Source of the DNA: Macquaria australasica
Taxonomy: Eukaryota; Chordata; Actinopteri; Centrarchiformes; Percichthyidae
Assembly: GCA_005408345.1 (NCBI GenBank)
Contig: SEMN01000495.1
Span: forward strand, 326,790-390,789
Direction of reading: 5' to 3'
DNA length: 64,000 nucleotides
Part shown: positions 49,871 through 63,194 of the stretch, one piece after another
Layout: every line of letters begins with the position of its first letter
How positions within the stretch are numbered: position 1 is the stretch's first letter
Notes under the pieces: model-generated
What the model was told of the DNA's origin: nothing
Seen by the model: only the letters and a program-made list of their open reading frames with translations
Databases searched by the model: none
Program-made: the position numbers and the translations under genes

Positions 49871-52214
49871 GAATGATATCACATTGGCAGATAGCTGGTA
49901 ACGTTTTCTGGCTGGAGTTTGAACACTTCCCTGGATGACTAACGTAGGATTGTTTGTATAAATCTTGGTTAACTTCTCAGAAAGACAAACACGATGTGAG
50001 ATAGCTTTTATGCGTATTTGCCTCATCATGTTAGGACACTTATCAGAGTGGTCTGGCTTAAACTAACTAACTTATCTTGAATACTGGAACACTAGAAATG
50101 CCTCTTTAACTTCATTACTTCTGGGCACGTAACAGAAATCCACTGATATCTGATTGCTTTGTTTGTAACATCAGTTGACTCACCACTGCCACTGGTGTCA
50201 GACATTGCATCTGTGAAATAATTTTTAAAAATGGTTTAATATGCCTGAGGCTGTTTGTTGTCACTGGAGAGTAATTCTTGTTTAGATTGTTAGCAAAATA
50301 TGTGGCTCATCCAAATCCAAATAACCCCAATTTCACTCACAAGTTGTTGCTGCTGGAGAACACAGACACTAAAAGTAGCGCCTGCACATCTTATAGTCTT
50401 TATGAAGACTGTTTGAGTAAAAGTCCTCTGATTTTCTATGCAGGCGTTCTCTGTCGAAGATTCTCGGCTCTTGGACTTTGAATTTACATCTTCCTCCATC
50501 AAAACAACTTGTGTAAGACAGAATCTGGAGACTTGTATTTTCAGGAAATGCCGGAGAGGCAAATCATTTTTTCTCGCAGTCTTGGATCTTTCAAGCAAAC
50601 TCGCATCAGCCACTGCCTTAACAAATTAAGTGTTTTTAAAACCAGTGCTGTTTTTAACCTCTTGTGAATTTGTGAATGCGAGCTGCCCAGTGGTACAACA
50701 AGATGCACTATATTGGAAATACACATGTGATTTAGATTTTTTTTGTGAATTCTCAAGGTTTGAGGTTTTATACTGTGGTGTTTGGTTCATGCTGCATGTG
50801 TCTCCTGTGTGGATGGTTATCAGCAATGTTTAGTTTTATGTGTTAGTTGTTTTAGGGACAAGTACAGATAAGTGTGGTGGGAACCTTTGTTTTACTGTCA
50901 TATTATTCCTTCCTTATCTCTGACTTAATTAACTATACCAGGTTCTGGGCCTCTTTCACCTCTGTGTGTGCATGTCAGTCCGACCTTCGGTGTGTAAGGC
51001 CTTAAATTAAAGCTTCCTCCTTCTGCAGGAGGCTCCTATTATTTTCCTTTCCCACAGAGATAAGATGGGGGGGCTCTGTCTCTGGAGGATGAAGGAAAGT
51101 GTTATGAGTTATGAGTACTAGTAATGTTTGAACTTTCACTTTTTTTCTATCATTGATCTGTCTATAAAACTTGAGTGTAGTGGTCTCTTGCCTTGTGAAG
51201 GCATGAGCCCCGTATGCATACAAGAAACTGCAGGCCTAATAAAACTTTCTTTCACTTTTTTACAGACATTTCTACAACAATAAGCACATGGAGAGGCAAT
51301 GCACATGTAACGTACACAGGACGTCTAGCTGAGAGATAAAAGATAGGCTAGGCTCAGGTTAAAACAACTAAATGAATAAGGGGATAAAACAGACTGTGTT
51401 CATGTGTTTTTATGTGTATGTATTATATACATTATTGTATGCTTTAAAACAGGTGTGAGAGTGTGTGTGTATGAGTGTAAGTATATATGCATATAAAGGT
51501 GTACATGTATGTGACAAGTGAATCCATTCAAAAGTCATTTAAATTCTGATTATATCTTCAGTTCAGGTGGCAAGGAGAGCCTTTTACTCACAAAGATGCC
51601 TGACTAACAGTTGTTTAGCATTTTGGTCATACGGACAGGTACGCATCAACCACAGCACTGTAGATCAGGGTTTGCACCATTTTGATGCAGAGGCTACTTT
51701 TAATGTCTTTTACCCAAAAATCATACACACCAATGGAATACGAGGCCCTGCAGTCATTAAAGTGTAAAATAATATGGATGTGTGCACTGTATTTCTTTAA
51801 GTTAGTTTTCATTTAAAGGCCCTGCACGCATGATACACCCCAACAGGTGTTTTCACTTATTTCGCTTAATTAAACCTTTTCCCAGGCGGACCGTGTGGGC
51901 GTATGTATACAGACTGAGTTTGACTGACGTCTCTCTCCTGTTGCACCTGTTAAGGCGCAGAAACTTAACACGTTTTATTATTATTGGTATGATAAGTTTG
52001 TGTAATTCCACCAAAGCTTTGCCTTATGGGCCTTTTTAACAGAAGACATTTTGACGATGTCACGCCGGTAAAAACACAAGTGTAAATAGTAAAAATGATG
52101 GCTGAATTCCTTTTGGCTGCTTCAGAGTCCTGGTGTTGTGCATGCGCTGTCATGTTGTCATATCATTTATTTAATAATGTCTGTGGTTGTCTCTGAGCTG
52201 TAAGTCGTTTTGTT

Positions 52215-52310
52215 TTCTTTTTATCGGCTGTACTCAGGTCTCCCTTGCAAGGGAGATCTTGATCTCAGTGAGATTACCTGATTAAATAAAGGTTATATAA
52301 ATAAAGGCTT
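52215..52310 (+). repeat. LINE-like 3' tail
   Basis: Contains CAGGTCTCCCTTGCAAGGGA, GATCTTGATCTCAGTGAGA and ends TTAAATAAAGGTTATATAAA, a common fish LINE 3' end. Confidence 0.5.
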
Positions 52311-54309
52311 ACTGGGACAGTTGAGTACAACAGAGCCATCGTTAATGTTATTAGTAACATCTGCGACGAGTCAAAATGTCTGCTTTGAAAAAAGGCAGAT
52401 TTCAACCTGAGCCTGAGTCTCACCTGTGTGTGAGTGCACAGGGCCTTTTATCTCTAGTCCTATTTTAAAATGAAAAGTTTTCTTCAACCTGTTAATCAAC
52501 TTTTTTTTTTTTTAAATCACTGAAGAGTTTACAAAATGCACGAGTAACAAATCTTTTTCAGTCCCTGAAAATCTATCAAGGTTGTATCATATTGGTGAAA
52601 AAAAACAAAAATATAATGAGGGCAACATGTAAATGTATTTGTGCGTATCATATGTGAGAAATGAAGGATGATCTAAAGAAAACATTCCTGCAGTTGAGAT
52701 GTGCAATTTCCTCCACAAAAATAGCACTGAAGGCTGAAATGTGAAAGGTTGAAAATGTGCTTGTGAAAGAGTTCACGTACCACAAGAGGGTGATATTTGT
52801 TAAGAAGAGATGTCTACAGGCCTCACTGCAAAAACTGAAGCACGTGTGTAAAGATAATTAATGTTAGAACAATTCAACACCTTCAGTGAAGATCACAAAA
52901 CACCTTCTTTTATATACATCTATTGAAGACCAGTTAAAAGTGAACACGTTGTTTTCGTGGCACAATGATGACAGGAAGGAACAGTTGCTGAAGTAATCAA
53001 GCTCTTCCACTTTTCTCCACATGGCAGCACTTTATGCCCGTGGTAACCCCCAACTTAAGTGCTCACACACGGCAGATTTTGCATTAAATCTTTCTCATAA
53101 TGTTGCTTAGTTGTCGGTTCTAATTAACTCGTCTCCCACCAGCAGCTGCCTGAACAGACTTGATTAGAGCGAAGGTTTTCCTCTGTTGGAGTTTGGAATA
53201 ATTTGGCAGCTTTCCTGGACAGAAATCAGGTTTTTAGATGCAGAATTCAGGCAGGTGTTCTTATATTCTGCGTAAAGTCAGAACAGCAGCTGTAACTGTC
53301 TAGACATCATTTTAAAGACTTCTATGAAGCACAGGAAGGCATTCAAGTGTCAAAACAACACTGGATCAAATAGGAAAATAATGAATTGATGTAAGTTAAT
53401 TAGTGAAAAATAATTGTCTAAGATGTATAAGATATATTCTGAGAACAGAATGTGTATCTCAGTGAGTCACATCAGTAATAAACTTTTTATTAAGACGTTT
53501 TCTTCAGATAAGAGAAGAGTTTTTTGGGATTTGGATCTGGCCTTGATTTAGGCTGATCTTTAAAAACAGTGCGTGTCTCAATTGTGAACTTTTCTCATGC
53601 ACCCTAATACACCTCATAGTATTCGGAGCTCATGGTTGAGCCTGCTGTTGGGTTCAATTGATCATCAGCTCGTTAATTGCTCATCGACATAAAAGTCAAT
53701 AATGCAAATGCTAATAGATCGATTTAGCTGTAACCTGCAGAGCTGCAAAAACAAAGCAGTATATTGCCTCAACTAATCAATTCAAATGTAGCACTAACAG
53801 TGCAGTTCACGTTTAAACATGCTACCAGTACTACTAATTTGGGGACAAACAGCCCTTTCAGTCAAAGGCCAAACATTTAGTTTAGTTTCTCTGCTACCAT
53901 TTATCTGCATCTGACAGTCTGTGTCACATGAACGTGCTGCACATTTTCTTTTTCAGGACAGCCACTGTTTTTTGAAAATGAAGATATTTGATGTGAATAA
54001 TTGTGGTGTCAAGATAAGTATTTAGGTTCGTCTGAATCAAACCAGGCCGCTAACTTCAAGGGTCAACACCTTGAGTGTCAACAGAACGATGACCAGTGAC
54101 ATGACACTGGCAGCTAATATCAATTGCAATGAATTCTTGAGAGTATGACACATGCAAAATTGATGCGTCTGCGTTGCTTGGAGGATCACCATAGCAACAC
54201 ACAAGGAAGCCTCATTCTAACACTGGGTGGAGCCTCAGCGTTCAGAGGGGACTGATGGAGTTAAGGGCAACATTAAACAGGTACTTGTTTTTTAGTGATG
54301 CTAGCGGTG

Positions 54310-54690
54310 TGGCTGTAGGGATGGCAATATTGGTCTTTCAAGCGGTTCAGACTGAAATATCCCAGCAACTATTGGATGGATGGACCTGAAAGTTTGTAAA
54401 GTCGTTCGTGGTTCCCAGAGGATGAAGCCTACTGACGGATTAGCACAACATTTTGACGGTTTCCAGGCGATGAATCCTAATTACTTTGATTATCCCCTGA
54501 CTTTTCATCTAGCGCCAACATGCAGTCAATATACTTTGGTTTATGACCAAATACCTGCAAAACTAACGACACTCCCATCAGTCTCTGCTGTTGTGTTTGA
54601 TGCTAATTAGCAAGCTACGATGGTTTAAATTGTAAACGTTAACCCTGCCTAACATCAGCATGTTAGCATGTTGATATTAGCATTTAGCTC
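54310..54690 (+). repeat. interspersed repeat with TTAGCATGCTAAC-like core, copy 2
   Basis: Shares TTTATGACCAAATACCTGC and ACTTTTCATCTAGCGCCA-type blocks with 56780-57440, same orientation. Confidence 0.6.
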
Positions 54691-56779
54691 TGCTGGCTGT
54701 AAACTCTCTTTACTTAGTCCTGATCTGATGTTTCTTATCTTTTAATTTTGTCACTTTGCTCATTACTTAAAATGATTTGCTCTGAAAGTCTTTGGTATCT
54801 TTGGATGCAGTTAATTTTCCATTTGCAGTATTAAACTACTTTAATTTACTTTTTTTTTTAATGACTCACTGAATCCTTGTCAATAATACATTGGAAAGTC
54901 ATATTCTACATCTGTGGTCGTACTGTACACTGAGCAGGAAATCGGCAAGCTGTAAAGTGTCTGCCGGTGCTTGGTGGCAACTGGTTAGTACCTGCTGGCC
55001 TCGCCAATATGTTTGAGTCCTCCAGCTGTGGTTGCTGAAGCGTGTGAAGTGATCTTAGTAAGGTGAGTAATGCCATCGATGTCTCTTGATTTAACTCAGT
55101 GGTGTCGGTCCGTACGTGAGATGAGATCACCCTCCTTCTCCGTGTGAATTAGATCCTGTTTAAAGAGCCAGGATGGTTCATGTTTAGCTTTTGTTGGCGC
55201 TGAGGAGTGCAGGGTTTGTGGTGTGAGGCTGGTTGAGGACATGTGGTGCCGTAAACCTGATAAGGGCCTACTTTTCTCCATAAAAGAATTAGCTTCTTGT
55301 ACCTCCTGCAAAATTAAACCGCTCTGCATGTGCGAGAACAGTGGGAGCTGGAATAAAATGAGCACTCACAACCAACAGCGTCAGTATGCATCCATTATTC
55401 ATATTAATTGATTCTGGCAGTTTGGAGACAATACCTTGTAATGCAACACCCATCCAGGACAGGAAAACGATAAACACGCGCTAATTTCCTCCAGCATGAA
55501 TACTGAACAAGCTGCTTCCTGCTCACGTGACACCTTCTTTTTCTCACTTCAACCTGGAACTGTGAGGCACCGTGTGACTCAGGTTTTATTCTTGATGCTG
55601 GAGTGTGATTGGTTGTTGTCAGAGCATCATGGTGTTGATTGTGTACATACAAGTGGGAAATTGTTCATATTGAAACACCTAGTTATTAGGCAGTTTTAAA
55701 AGGAACTGGACCCTTTTACATGGATTTTGGGTGCAGTTTTCCCACATTTTAATCTAGCTACATTTGTTTTTCATATCTCAAGTCGACTGGTCCCATGTTT
55801 GTTTATTTTTGTAACTTACTGCAATGCTATAAGCAGAATTTGTCAAGCCATGTCCAACGGTTTCCATGATAGTGCAAAAGACGTCCATATCCACAAACAC
55901 AGAAAAAATGCTTTTATTTAATCACAAGGCTGCTAAGCTGACAAGTGGACAGATGAGATGTAAACACTCGTTTGGTAGAAGTGAAATGAGAAAAAAGAAG
56001 GTCACATGCATCTTGATGTGAATGGCAATGCACTCAGCATCGTGCTGCAATTAAAATTTAATGAGGCCTCTCCATTCTGCTCAACTAGAGCAGTCAGATG
56101 TTACTCTGCAGACTCTGCTCTTCAGCCTCTCCCTTCCTGTCACCTACTAGCTTTTATTTTCCCACTGGCATGCAATTTCCAAACAAACCACATGAAAAAT
56201 AATATTCAGGCTTTCTTTAAAAAGAATTCCTGCTCAGATTGATCCTGATCTTTGGAGACGGTGCTTGTGTTTCATCCGCTGAAGGATGGGATTTCTTTAA
56301 ATTATCCATGTGAGATCTAGTTCACATAACAAGGGAAGATTTTAGATCTAATTCTCTGTGGTTTACTGTAGAGACATATGAGACAGGAGGATTAATCGAG
56401 GAAACAACATACTTTCTGGTATTGAAACTGCACCTGATACATTCGCCTGTGCTTCTTTAACCCTGAATACACGTAAATACCTAACGTTTACAGTCTGTCA
56501 CTACATCCATCTCTCTCTCTGTCTGTCTATCTCTCTCACACACATACACATTCACACAAAACATCCGTGCCTGTGCCTAATCGTATTTCAACGCGGTGGA
56601 TAATGCATAATTACATATTTGCTGAGTGCTAATCTGCAGCAGTGTCCTCATGTTTATTGTGAGGTGGAGGAGCATTTGACACAGATCTGATAATCTCTAC
56701 AGTATGCTGGAATCAGGCAAGGAGGCTCCTCTGCAACAGCTGAGGTGTATTTTCATAGGGCAAGTGGTTTCTGCAGACT

Positions 56780-57440
56780 CTGCACACTAGTGGCGTGACT
56801 CTATGAATGGCAATGTCAGTGGATCAGTTGTTCCACCTCTTTGGTCCAGACTGAAATGTCTGAACAATTGTACAGAAAGACAGCTGAAGGTTATTGATTT
56901 TGGTGATCCACTGACCTTTATTTTAGCGTCAGTATGAGACTGACATTTTTGTTTTTTAGTGAAATGTCTCGTCAACCGTTGGACAGATTGCAATGAAATT
57001 TGGTACAAATATCCTACTGACTTTGGTGATGCCCTGACTTCTCATTTAGCTCCACCGCTTATCCAGTGAAATCTACTAAATGGATCGGCACAACATTTTG
57101 TCCAGACATTCCTGGATCCCAAATGATGCACCTTCACCGATTTTCACCACCAGCAGGTTGACATTTGTTGATTTGAGTCTCAACAGCTATTGGACAGTTT
57201 GCCATGAAATTTGTTCAGACACTCATGTTCACCTCAGGATGAACTGTAATAACTCAAGCGTCACCATCAGGTCAAACTTTTTTATAATGTGCAATACTTT
57301 AGTTTATGACCAAATACCTGCTAAACTAACGGCATTCCCATCAGCCTCAGCTGTACTTTGTGTTTAGTGCTAATCAGCAAATGTTAGCATGCTAACACTC
57401 TAAACTAAGATGGTGAACATGGTGAACATTATACCTGCTA
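56780..57440 (+). repeat. interspersed repeat with TTAGCATGCTAAC-like core, copy 3
   Basis: The longest of three related copies. It contains internal near-repeats (CAGACTGAAATGTCTGAACA-type segments) and TTAGCATGCTAACACTC. An open frame here is shared with the 54.4-kb copy and is therefore repeat-derived. Confidence 0.6.
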
Positions 57441-57928
57441 AAGTCTTGCCACAGCAGCAGCCTCAGTAACATGATTGACTTTCATGAAGGCAACCACTTG
57501 TTCCTCTCAGAAAGAAGCGTCATGTCTCCGTCATGTCGTCTCAGTCTCCTGAGAAAATGATCACTGCAGTAAAAGAAAAAAAGGCTGTGGAGATAAATGA
57601 AAGTATAATTTATCAGGTATGAAGAACTTTTGTAATTTGCATGGCTTCTCCCTGTGTTAATGTTTTTAAAGTCCGGACCTCATTTGCATAATTCCCATTA
57701 TCCCATAAGGTCCCAGCTTCATAAAACTGCTCTTTTTTTTCACTTGTACTCATCAGTTTTTACTCTCCTCTTGTAGGAAAATGGTCTGCTCACTTCATTT
57801 TGTGAGGAAAGACATAGTTGTACTGTTTATGCAGAAAAAAATCCATATTGCTCATATTGCTGTTGTTTGTCCTGTATGGTTTTGCAATTTTACGCCCCTT
57901 TCAAACCTTTTCACTGGGAGATGTGCTG

Positions 57929-57929
<1 letters not shown>

Positions 57930-57959
<30 letters not shown>

Positions 57960-57962
57960 TTT
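57930..57962 (+). repeat. (CTTT)n microsatellite
   Basis: About eight tetranucleotide copies, then a T run. Explains the low-complexity open frames seen across it. Confidence 0.9.
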
Positions 57963-58374
57963 TTGTTATCAACAAGCTGTTTCATGGTTCTCCAAGGTAA
58001 TTCTCTGTGACAATTGTAATCTTTTTAAAAAATAATATAGAAACAGCAGATTTCATTGTCAGCCGTCTGAAAAGCTTATTCTGTCCTGAAATCTTTTCTA
58101 TTTAAATTCTTAAATATTTTGTCCTCAGTGTCTGCATAGCTGTAACAATAGCAGCGCAGATTTGCCAACACAGTACAGCTTGACCCCTCCTTATCTCTTG
58201 CTGTCTTTTGACTTCTAACCTGTAGGAAGTAAAGAGAAATATGTGAGCTCCAACTGTTTTCTCAATGCTGGAAAATTGGTACTATACTACTAAACTATAA
58301 ATTAATATAAACTGTCATTATTGTTTGTCCCTGAACAAACAAATTTGAGCAATTAGCAGACATTCAGTCATTCT

Positions 58375-59028
58375 GTCTAAAAGAAATAGTCTTGATTTTT
58401 TGGGAAATACGCTTGTTTGTTTTCTTACTAAGAGTTTGATGAGAAAATCAATACCACTCTTGTTTTACTCATTAGAACCAGTAGCTGGTTATCGTAGCTT
58501 AGCATAAAGACTGAAAACAGGGGGAAACAGTTAGCCTGGCTCTGTTCAAACAGAAAAAAAACACATACTAGCACCTTGAAAGCTAAGGAATTACTGTAAC
58601 CCCCCCTTAAAACCTCAACTTGTCATTTTTACAGTACACTTTTTGTACGGATTAAACAAACAAGGTATAACATGTCAATTTGTGAGCTTTAGAGGTGCTG
58701 GTAGGGGTATTTTGTTACTGGCGCCTACATTACCCACAATGCAACTTGACCCCCGACAGTTCTGTCTGAGATCCAGGTGAGCTATGCTAGTAGTGGCTAA
58801 TGTAGTCTCGAGCCGCTACCATCAAGCAGAGATGAGTTAGGGGGCTACAGAGGTCTGGTAAAGTCACTTCTTTCTAACTCCACACCCCCAATTTATCAGA
58901 TTTCACACAGCTCCCTCTGGAGCCACAAAAATCTATCTATACAACTTTTTTTCACACATGCAGTCGTACTCACCAAGACCTGAAACCAGACTTTGATGTG
59001 TAAAATCGGTGGACTTCCCCTTTAAACT
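58375..59028 (+). repeat. teleost interspersed repeat (TTAGCATAAAGACTG family)
   Basis: Contains GTAGCTTAGCATAAAGACTG, AAACAGGGGGAAACAGTTAG and ends GGTGGACTTCCCCTTTAAAC, recognised as a frequent fish repeat. Class not known to me. Confidence 0.55.
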
Positions 59029-59589
59029 GGGATTGAACCAAAATCCTTGAACACCCACTCTTCCCCTGCTGCTGCAAACGAAAAGCGCTAGAGGAAAAAG
59101 TTATATGCATCTACATGACTGATTTGAGTAGCTGTGTGTGTCTTTAGCTCTGTTGTATAACATGAAAACGATAAAAAAAGCCATGGGCTGAAGTTACCCC
59201 CCTACCAACCACCCAACCACCTACCTCAATTACCAAAGTATCACCTTGAGATTATCAGCAGAACTGCAGCTGTTTCACACACTTCTCTGTTTCTCAGATT
59301 ATTATATATTTTAATTTAGTACTGAAGTAAAGATGACACACGGTGAGCAGAGTGGTCGGCCCTCTACACAATTTTAAAAACTCTGCTGTTCTCCTGTTCA
59401 TTTGCATGACTGGTTTCACTATTGTACTTTTATTTCCTTTGTTGCATTGGCAACTTACATGTTTTTACTGCACTGTAACTGTATTTTATTTCATTTTATG
59501 CATCTCTTTTCATTTTATCTCATGTTAAAATTAAATTAAATGTTATCTTAATTGATTTTATTCTTGTTGTTTTGAATGTCTTTCTAATG

Positions 59590-59675
59590 TTTTTCTTTGC
59601 CTATGTAAAGCCCTTTGACTTGCCTCTGTGTTTGAAATATATATAAATAAAACTGCCTTGCCTTGCCTTACACAT
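59590..59675 (+). repeat. retroposon tail ending in a simple CCTTG repeat
   Basis: Reads GTAAAGCCCTTTGACTTGC then ATAAATAAAACTGCCTTGCC, with GCCTTGCCTTGCCTTA at the end; typical of fish retroposon 3' ends with a short tandem tail. Confidence 0.4.
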
Positions 59676-61624
59676 AACAGGTGACTTGAAAGCAAGTTGT
59701 CTTTGCCGACTCCAGATTAGCTCTTAAAACAAATCACGGCAGGTTTCCTTTCCTTTTTGGTGAAACTGTGGATTGTACAACATATGCACTCATGGAAAAG
59801 TGCACACACTCAGATTTGTCAAAGCACGCTTTAGCTTAGTGATGGTTTGCTACTCTAAAAAGCTGAGCTTTCATTCAGCTGTCAGGAGGAGCTGCCTGCT
59901 TCAGCAGTTCTATAACCTCTTTAAAAAATGAGCAGCTTTATGGTAATTGCCACAGAAGTATTAAAGTAATAAATAACAAAAGTGTGTGTTTTTTGGGGGG
60001 AGAGTTTTCACATGTTTTAACAAGACAAGAAATCATGTTCATATTAGTTGGGTTGACAGCTTTGTCACATTAGTGTTGTTGAGTTTTGCCTTGATACAAA
60101 TGACTGTTAAGACACATGCTTATGGTAAAGTATTACTTTTGTGAGCTTCTTTCTATTGACATTTTTATTATTATACCAGTTAACCAATATTTATGTAATC
60201 ACATTTAATTTCAGATTTAAATCTATGATTAAAACTCTACTCTCTGAGTCTGTAGTGTGGTTAGCTGCACTGGAAATGCTGAGGAATATAGTCAACTTCG
60301 CAACTTGTGAGTTTGTTTGCATTTATTTAAAGTAAGAGCAGAAGGCCTAGGAGTAGATTTGCATTTAAAGATTTAAAACAAAACTGAGATGTCTCTTTGG
60401 ATACTTTGGTTTAAAGAGCTTGTTTTCCTCACTCACCAGCCATCTCGCTTTCAATTTGTTCTCTGGTTAAACAGAACTTTCTTCGGGGAAGGAGGAGGGC
60501 TTAGAAAATATTTATAAAATCAACGCGCCGCTGTTCTCTCTTGGTGTCTCTGTTGCTGGTGATGCTCTACTTAAAGTACATTAAAAAACACTGGAAGCCA
60601 TAGCACATGAATCTTTTATGACCTTGAGGGAGCTGATAAAGTGAAAAACCAAAAGAAGCTCTGCTCATAGTTCAGTCTGGACGCTTGGATCAATCAAACG
60701 TCGGTCAGACGGACTCATCTCTGTGTGGCGTCTGTGACTCAGTCAGTGCCTTTGAGGAGAGCATCAAGTGCAGCTGTTACATGAAAGAGCCAGTAATGAT
60801 ATACTATTATAAGTTGCAGAAATGTAGAGATATTATTCAACTGAAGCTTTGTTTAGCAGTCACTTCTCTACATGGAGTGTTGCTGCAGTGTTGTGTAAAT
60901 GAAGTGGTGATTCACAGATCCATTTTTCACTGACAGAAAGTCAACATAAATTACATTTAAGCATAAAGTATAGACGTATTAGTCAGACATAGATGTGACA
61001 TGATTTGACTTTGGAACAGACTTGTGTGTGTAAAAAACAGCTCATTATGAAGATCTTCGAATGGGACATTTTGCACGGACATCCCTGGATCCTTTATTAT
61101 TTTGTATGATTCATTTATTTTGCAAAACAGGTTGCAGAGTAATATTCATGATGCTCAGTACAAATTGTTCCTGATGTACAAAGAAAGATGGCCCATTGAT
61201 GTTTGGTACAAACTGAAATTACGAACATATTGTCTCATGAAAAACAACTATATCATTTAGCCTTATGTGGAGCAGAATTACACCAAAAGTTAAAGATTTC
61301 TGTGCTCAGACCTACTTTAGTAGAAACAGGTAGCTTTACTAGTCTCCCTTATTATATGATGATTTAAGGGCTACACTTTTTAGTAAACTGTCCTTCATGA
61401 TGAGTTCTTCTGGATAGATTTTATTTGCTGAACTTGGGACAGAAGACCTTTGACTGCAGTGTAACGTTATAGGTAAGAAGTCATGTTCTTGTCTGACAAA
61501 TGTTTCACCACTGCAACAGTATTTTTGGTGTCTTATAAGTCCATGTGAGCTGGGCACTTGTACGTGCATGACACAATAAATAACAAGACTAACTAACTGG
61601 ATACTGTGGATCACATCTTCAGGA

Positions 61625-61860
61625 AATCAGGTCGGCTGCATCAGTGATCTCCTTCAAGTCCCTTCTTAAAACATACTTTTATCAGCGAGCCTTTCCTGAT
61701 TTTACGTCTTTTATTTCCTTTAAAAATGTTTTTATTTTGTACTGGTATCAGTTTTCTTTTATAACCGGATGATTTCATGACGTGACTGTTTTATTTTGCT
61801 GTCTTTGTGAAGCACTTTGTAACGTGGATTTTGAAAAGTGCTCTATAAATAAAGAATATT
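61625..61860 (+). repeat. LINE 3' fragment
   Basis: Carries the remnant of a reverse-transcriptase C-terminal reading frame (CTCCTTCAAGTCCCTTCTTA region) followed by GAAGCACTTTGTAACGTGG and CTCTATAAATAAAGAATATT, a common teleost retroelement tail. Confidence 0.5.
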
Positions 61861-62640
61861 ATTGTCATTATCTTGCTCAGTCTCGGTCTAACTTGAACAT
61901 GTACTCTGTCACACTCACTTTTCCAACAGTAACTAACTCCCTCAGTCCCACTTTTTACTTGCTGTTGATAAATCTGTTTCAATGCACCACTTACAAATAG
62001 TATGAAACAGGAAAGCTTACAGGGAATTAATTTTCTAAAGCCAAATGCATCCAGGCCTGCATCAGTTATGTCCCAGGGTGCCTTGTGTGAAAATTAGCAT
62101 TTGATTATTTCCCTTTGCTCTCCTTCGTCTTCCATTAGCAACAAAACTTTATCGTTCTCAAGGACTACAAATGTAAATTAGCAATCCAACTAACAAAGTA
62201 TTATCAGTCTGGATGGTCTCTGTGGGTTTTTGTGTATTCCATGAGACAGTGAAACCACTCTTCATTAGTGCAAATGATATTACACTCAGCACAGCTTAGT
62301 CTGGTGCAAAATAATGATGGTGCAAACACATCCTCAATATTAAGCACACAAATCACAGAGCGACATACCAAGGCTTTGGAGAAGGACTGGTGAGATGTTG
62401 TCACATTGATATAGAGAGACGTTTATTTTGAATGTCTCCATCCACAGTGAGACCCCCCATCCCTCTCTCTCTCCCTCTATCTCTGTCCACATAGCGCTGT
62501 CAGTCAATTCATTTCTCTCTCTTGTGCCTGAGGTTGATGTCAGATACGGAGAGCAGCACATTAAATGCCGCACCTGCTCTCCTTTTCCAAAAGTTAAAAT
62601 GAGAAACGGACTTAGAATACCAATAGCCATAGATCAAATG

Positions 62641-62776
62641 AATGGTAGGGATTTTGAGCGCCTTATCTCGCTCAGTCAGTCAGTTTGGAGTTGGCGCCTG
62701 CTACAAAGACCCAGAGAGAGAGGACTATGGCCTCGGAGATCCTGCCAGCTATCCCTCTGGCTGCAGGGGAAACAGG
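62641..62776 (+). other. possible first exon of a downstream gene
   Basis: This block is GC-richer than its surroundings. It contains an ATG at about 62728 that opens MASEILPAIPLAAGETG and runs into a donor-like GTACAT after 62776. Other frames are also open. No family recognised; exon identity is uncertain. Confidence 0.15.
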
Positions 62777-63194
62777 TACATCTACACACACACACACGTT
62801 ACAGTCAATATTTCACTATATTTTGAAAGCTTTTTTAAAGATTTTTTCTATTTTCTACTTCCAATCCTCTGCTGTTAGACATTTTTGAGAAAGGTTTATC
62901 CAGCTCCAGTTTATGCAGCATTTCAAGGAGGGAATTTGTTTTTTTAAGACAGAGCGTTAAGCCCGCTAATCCCTATTTTCTGCAGCTGTCGCTCTGGAAT
63001 GATTTGTGACAGGTATTAAAAGTAGGACCGGTGTTTGAAGTTCTCTTGTAAACAGTTTCAGTGAGTCCATATTTTGAACATGTAGGTAAGTATAGACTTT
63101 GAGAGTTTGAGCCACAAAACAAAACAAAACAAACAAACAAACAACAACAAAAAAACACCCAGAAATCTCCTCAGCTGTGATGTGTTTAATTTAG

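Larger units (their letters stand above)
47066..54309. other. intergenic upstream of anp32a
   Basis: Two CTCF-like motifs, the repeat fragments listed at 48896, 49770 and 52215, and AT-rich unique sequence. A partial open frame at 48979-49350 lacks splice signals and resembles no family known to me. Confidence 0.55.
54691..62640. other. gene-poor region with repeats
   Basis: Between the repeats listed at 56780, 57930, 58375, 59590 and 61625 the sequence is AT-rich with no coding signal I can support. Confidence 0.5.

Noticed and set aside
54380..54610. Open frame of 76 codons
   Set aside because: A closely related frame occurs in the second copy of the same repeat at 57080-57367, so it is repeat-derived.
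62428..62826. 132-codon plus-strand open frame
   Set aside because: It crosses pyrimidine-rich and CA-repeat sequence; only the GC-richer part was kept as a weak exon candidate in another frame.
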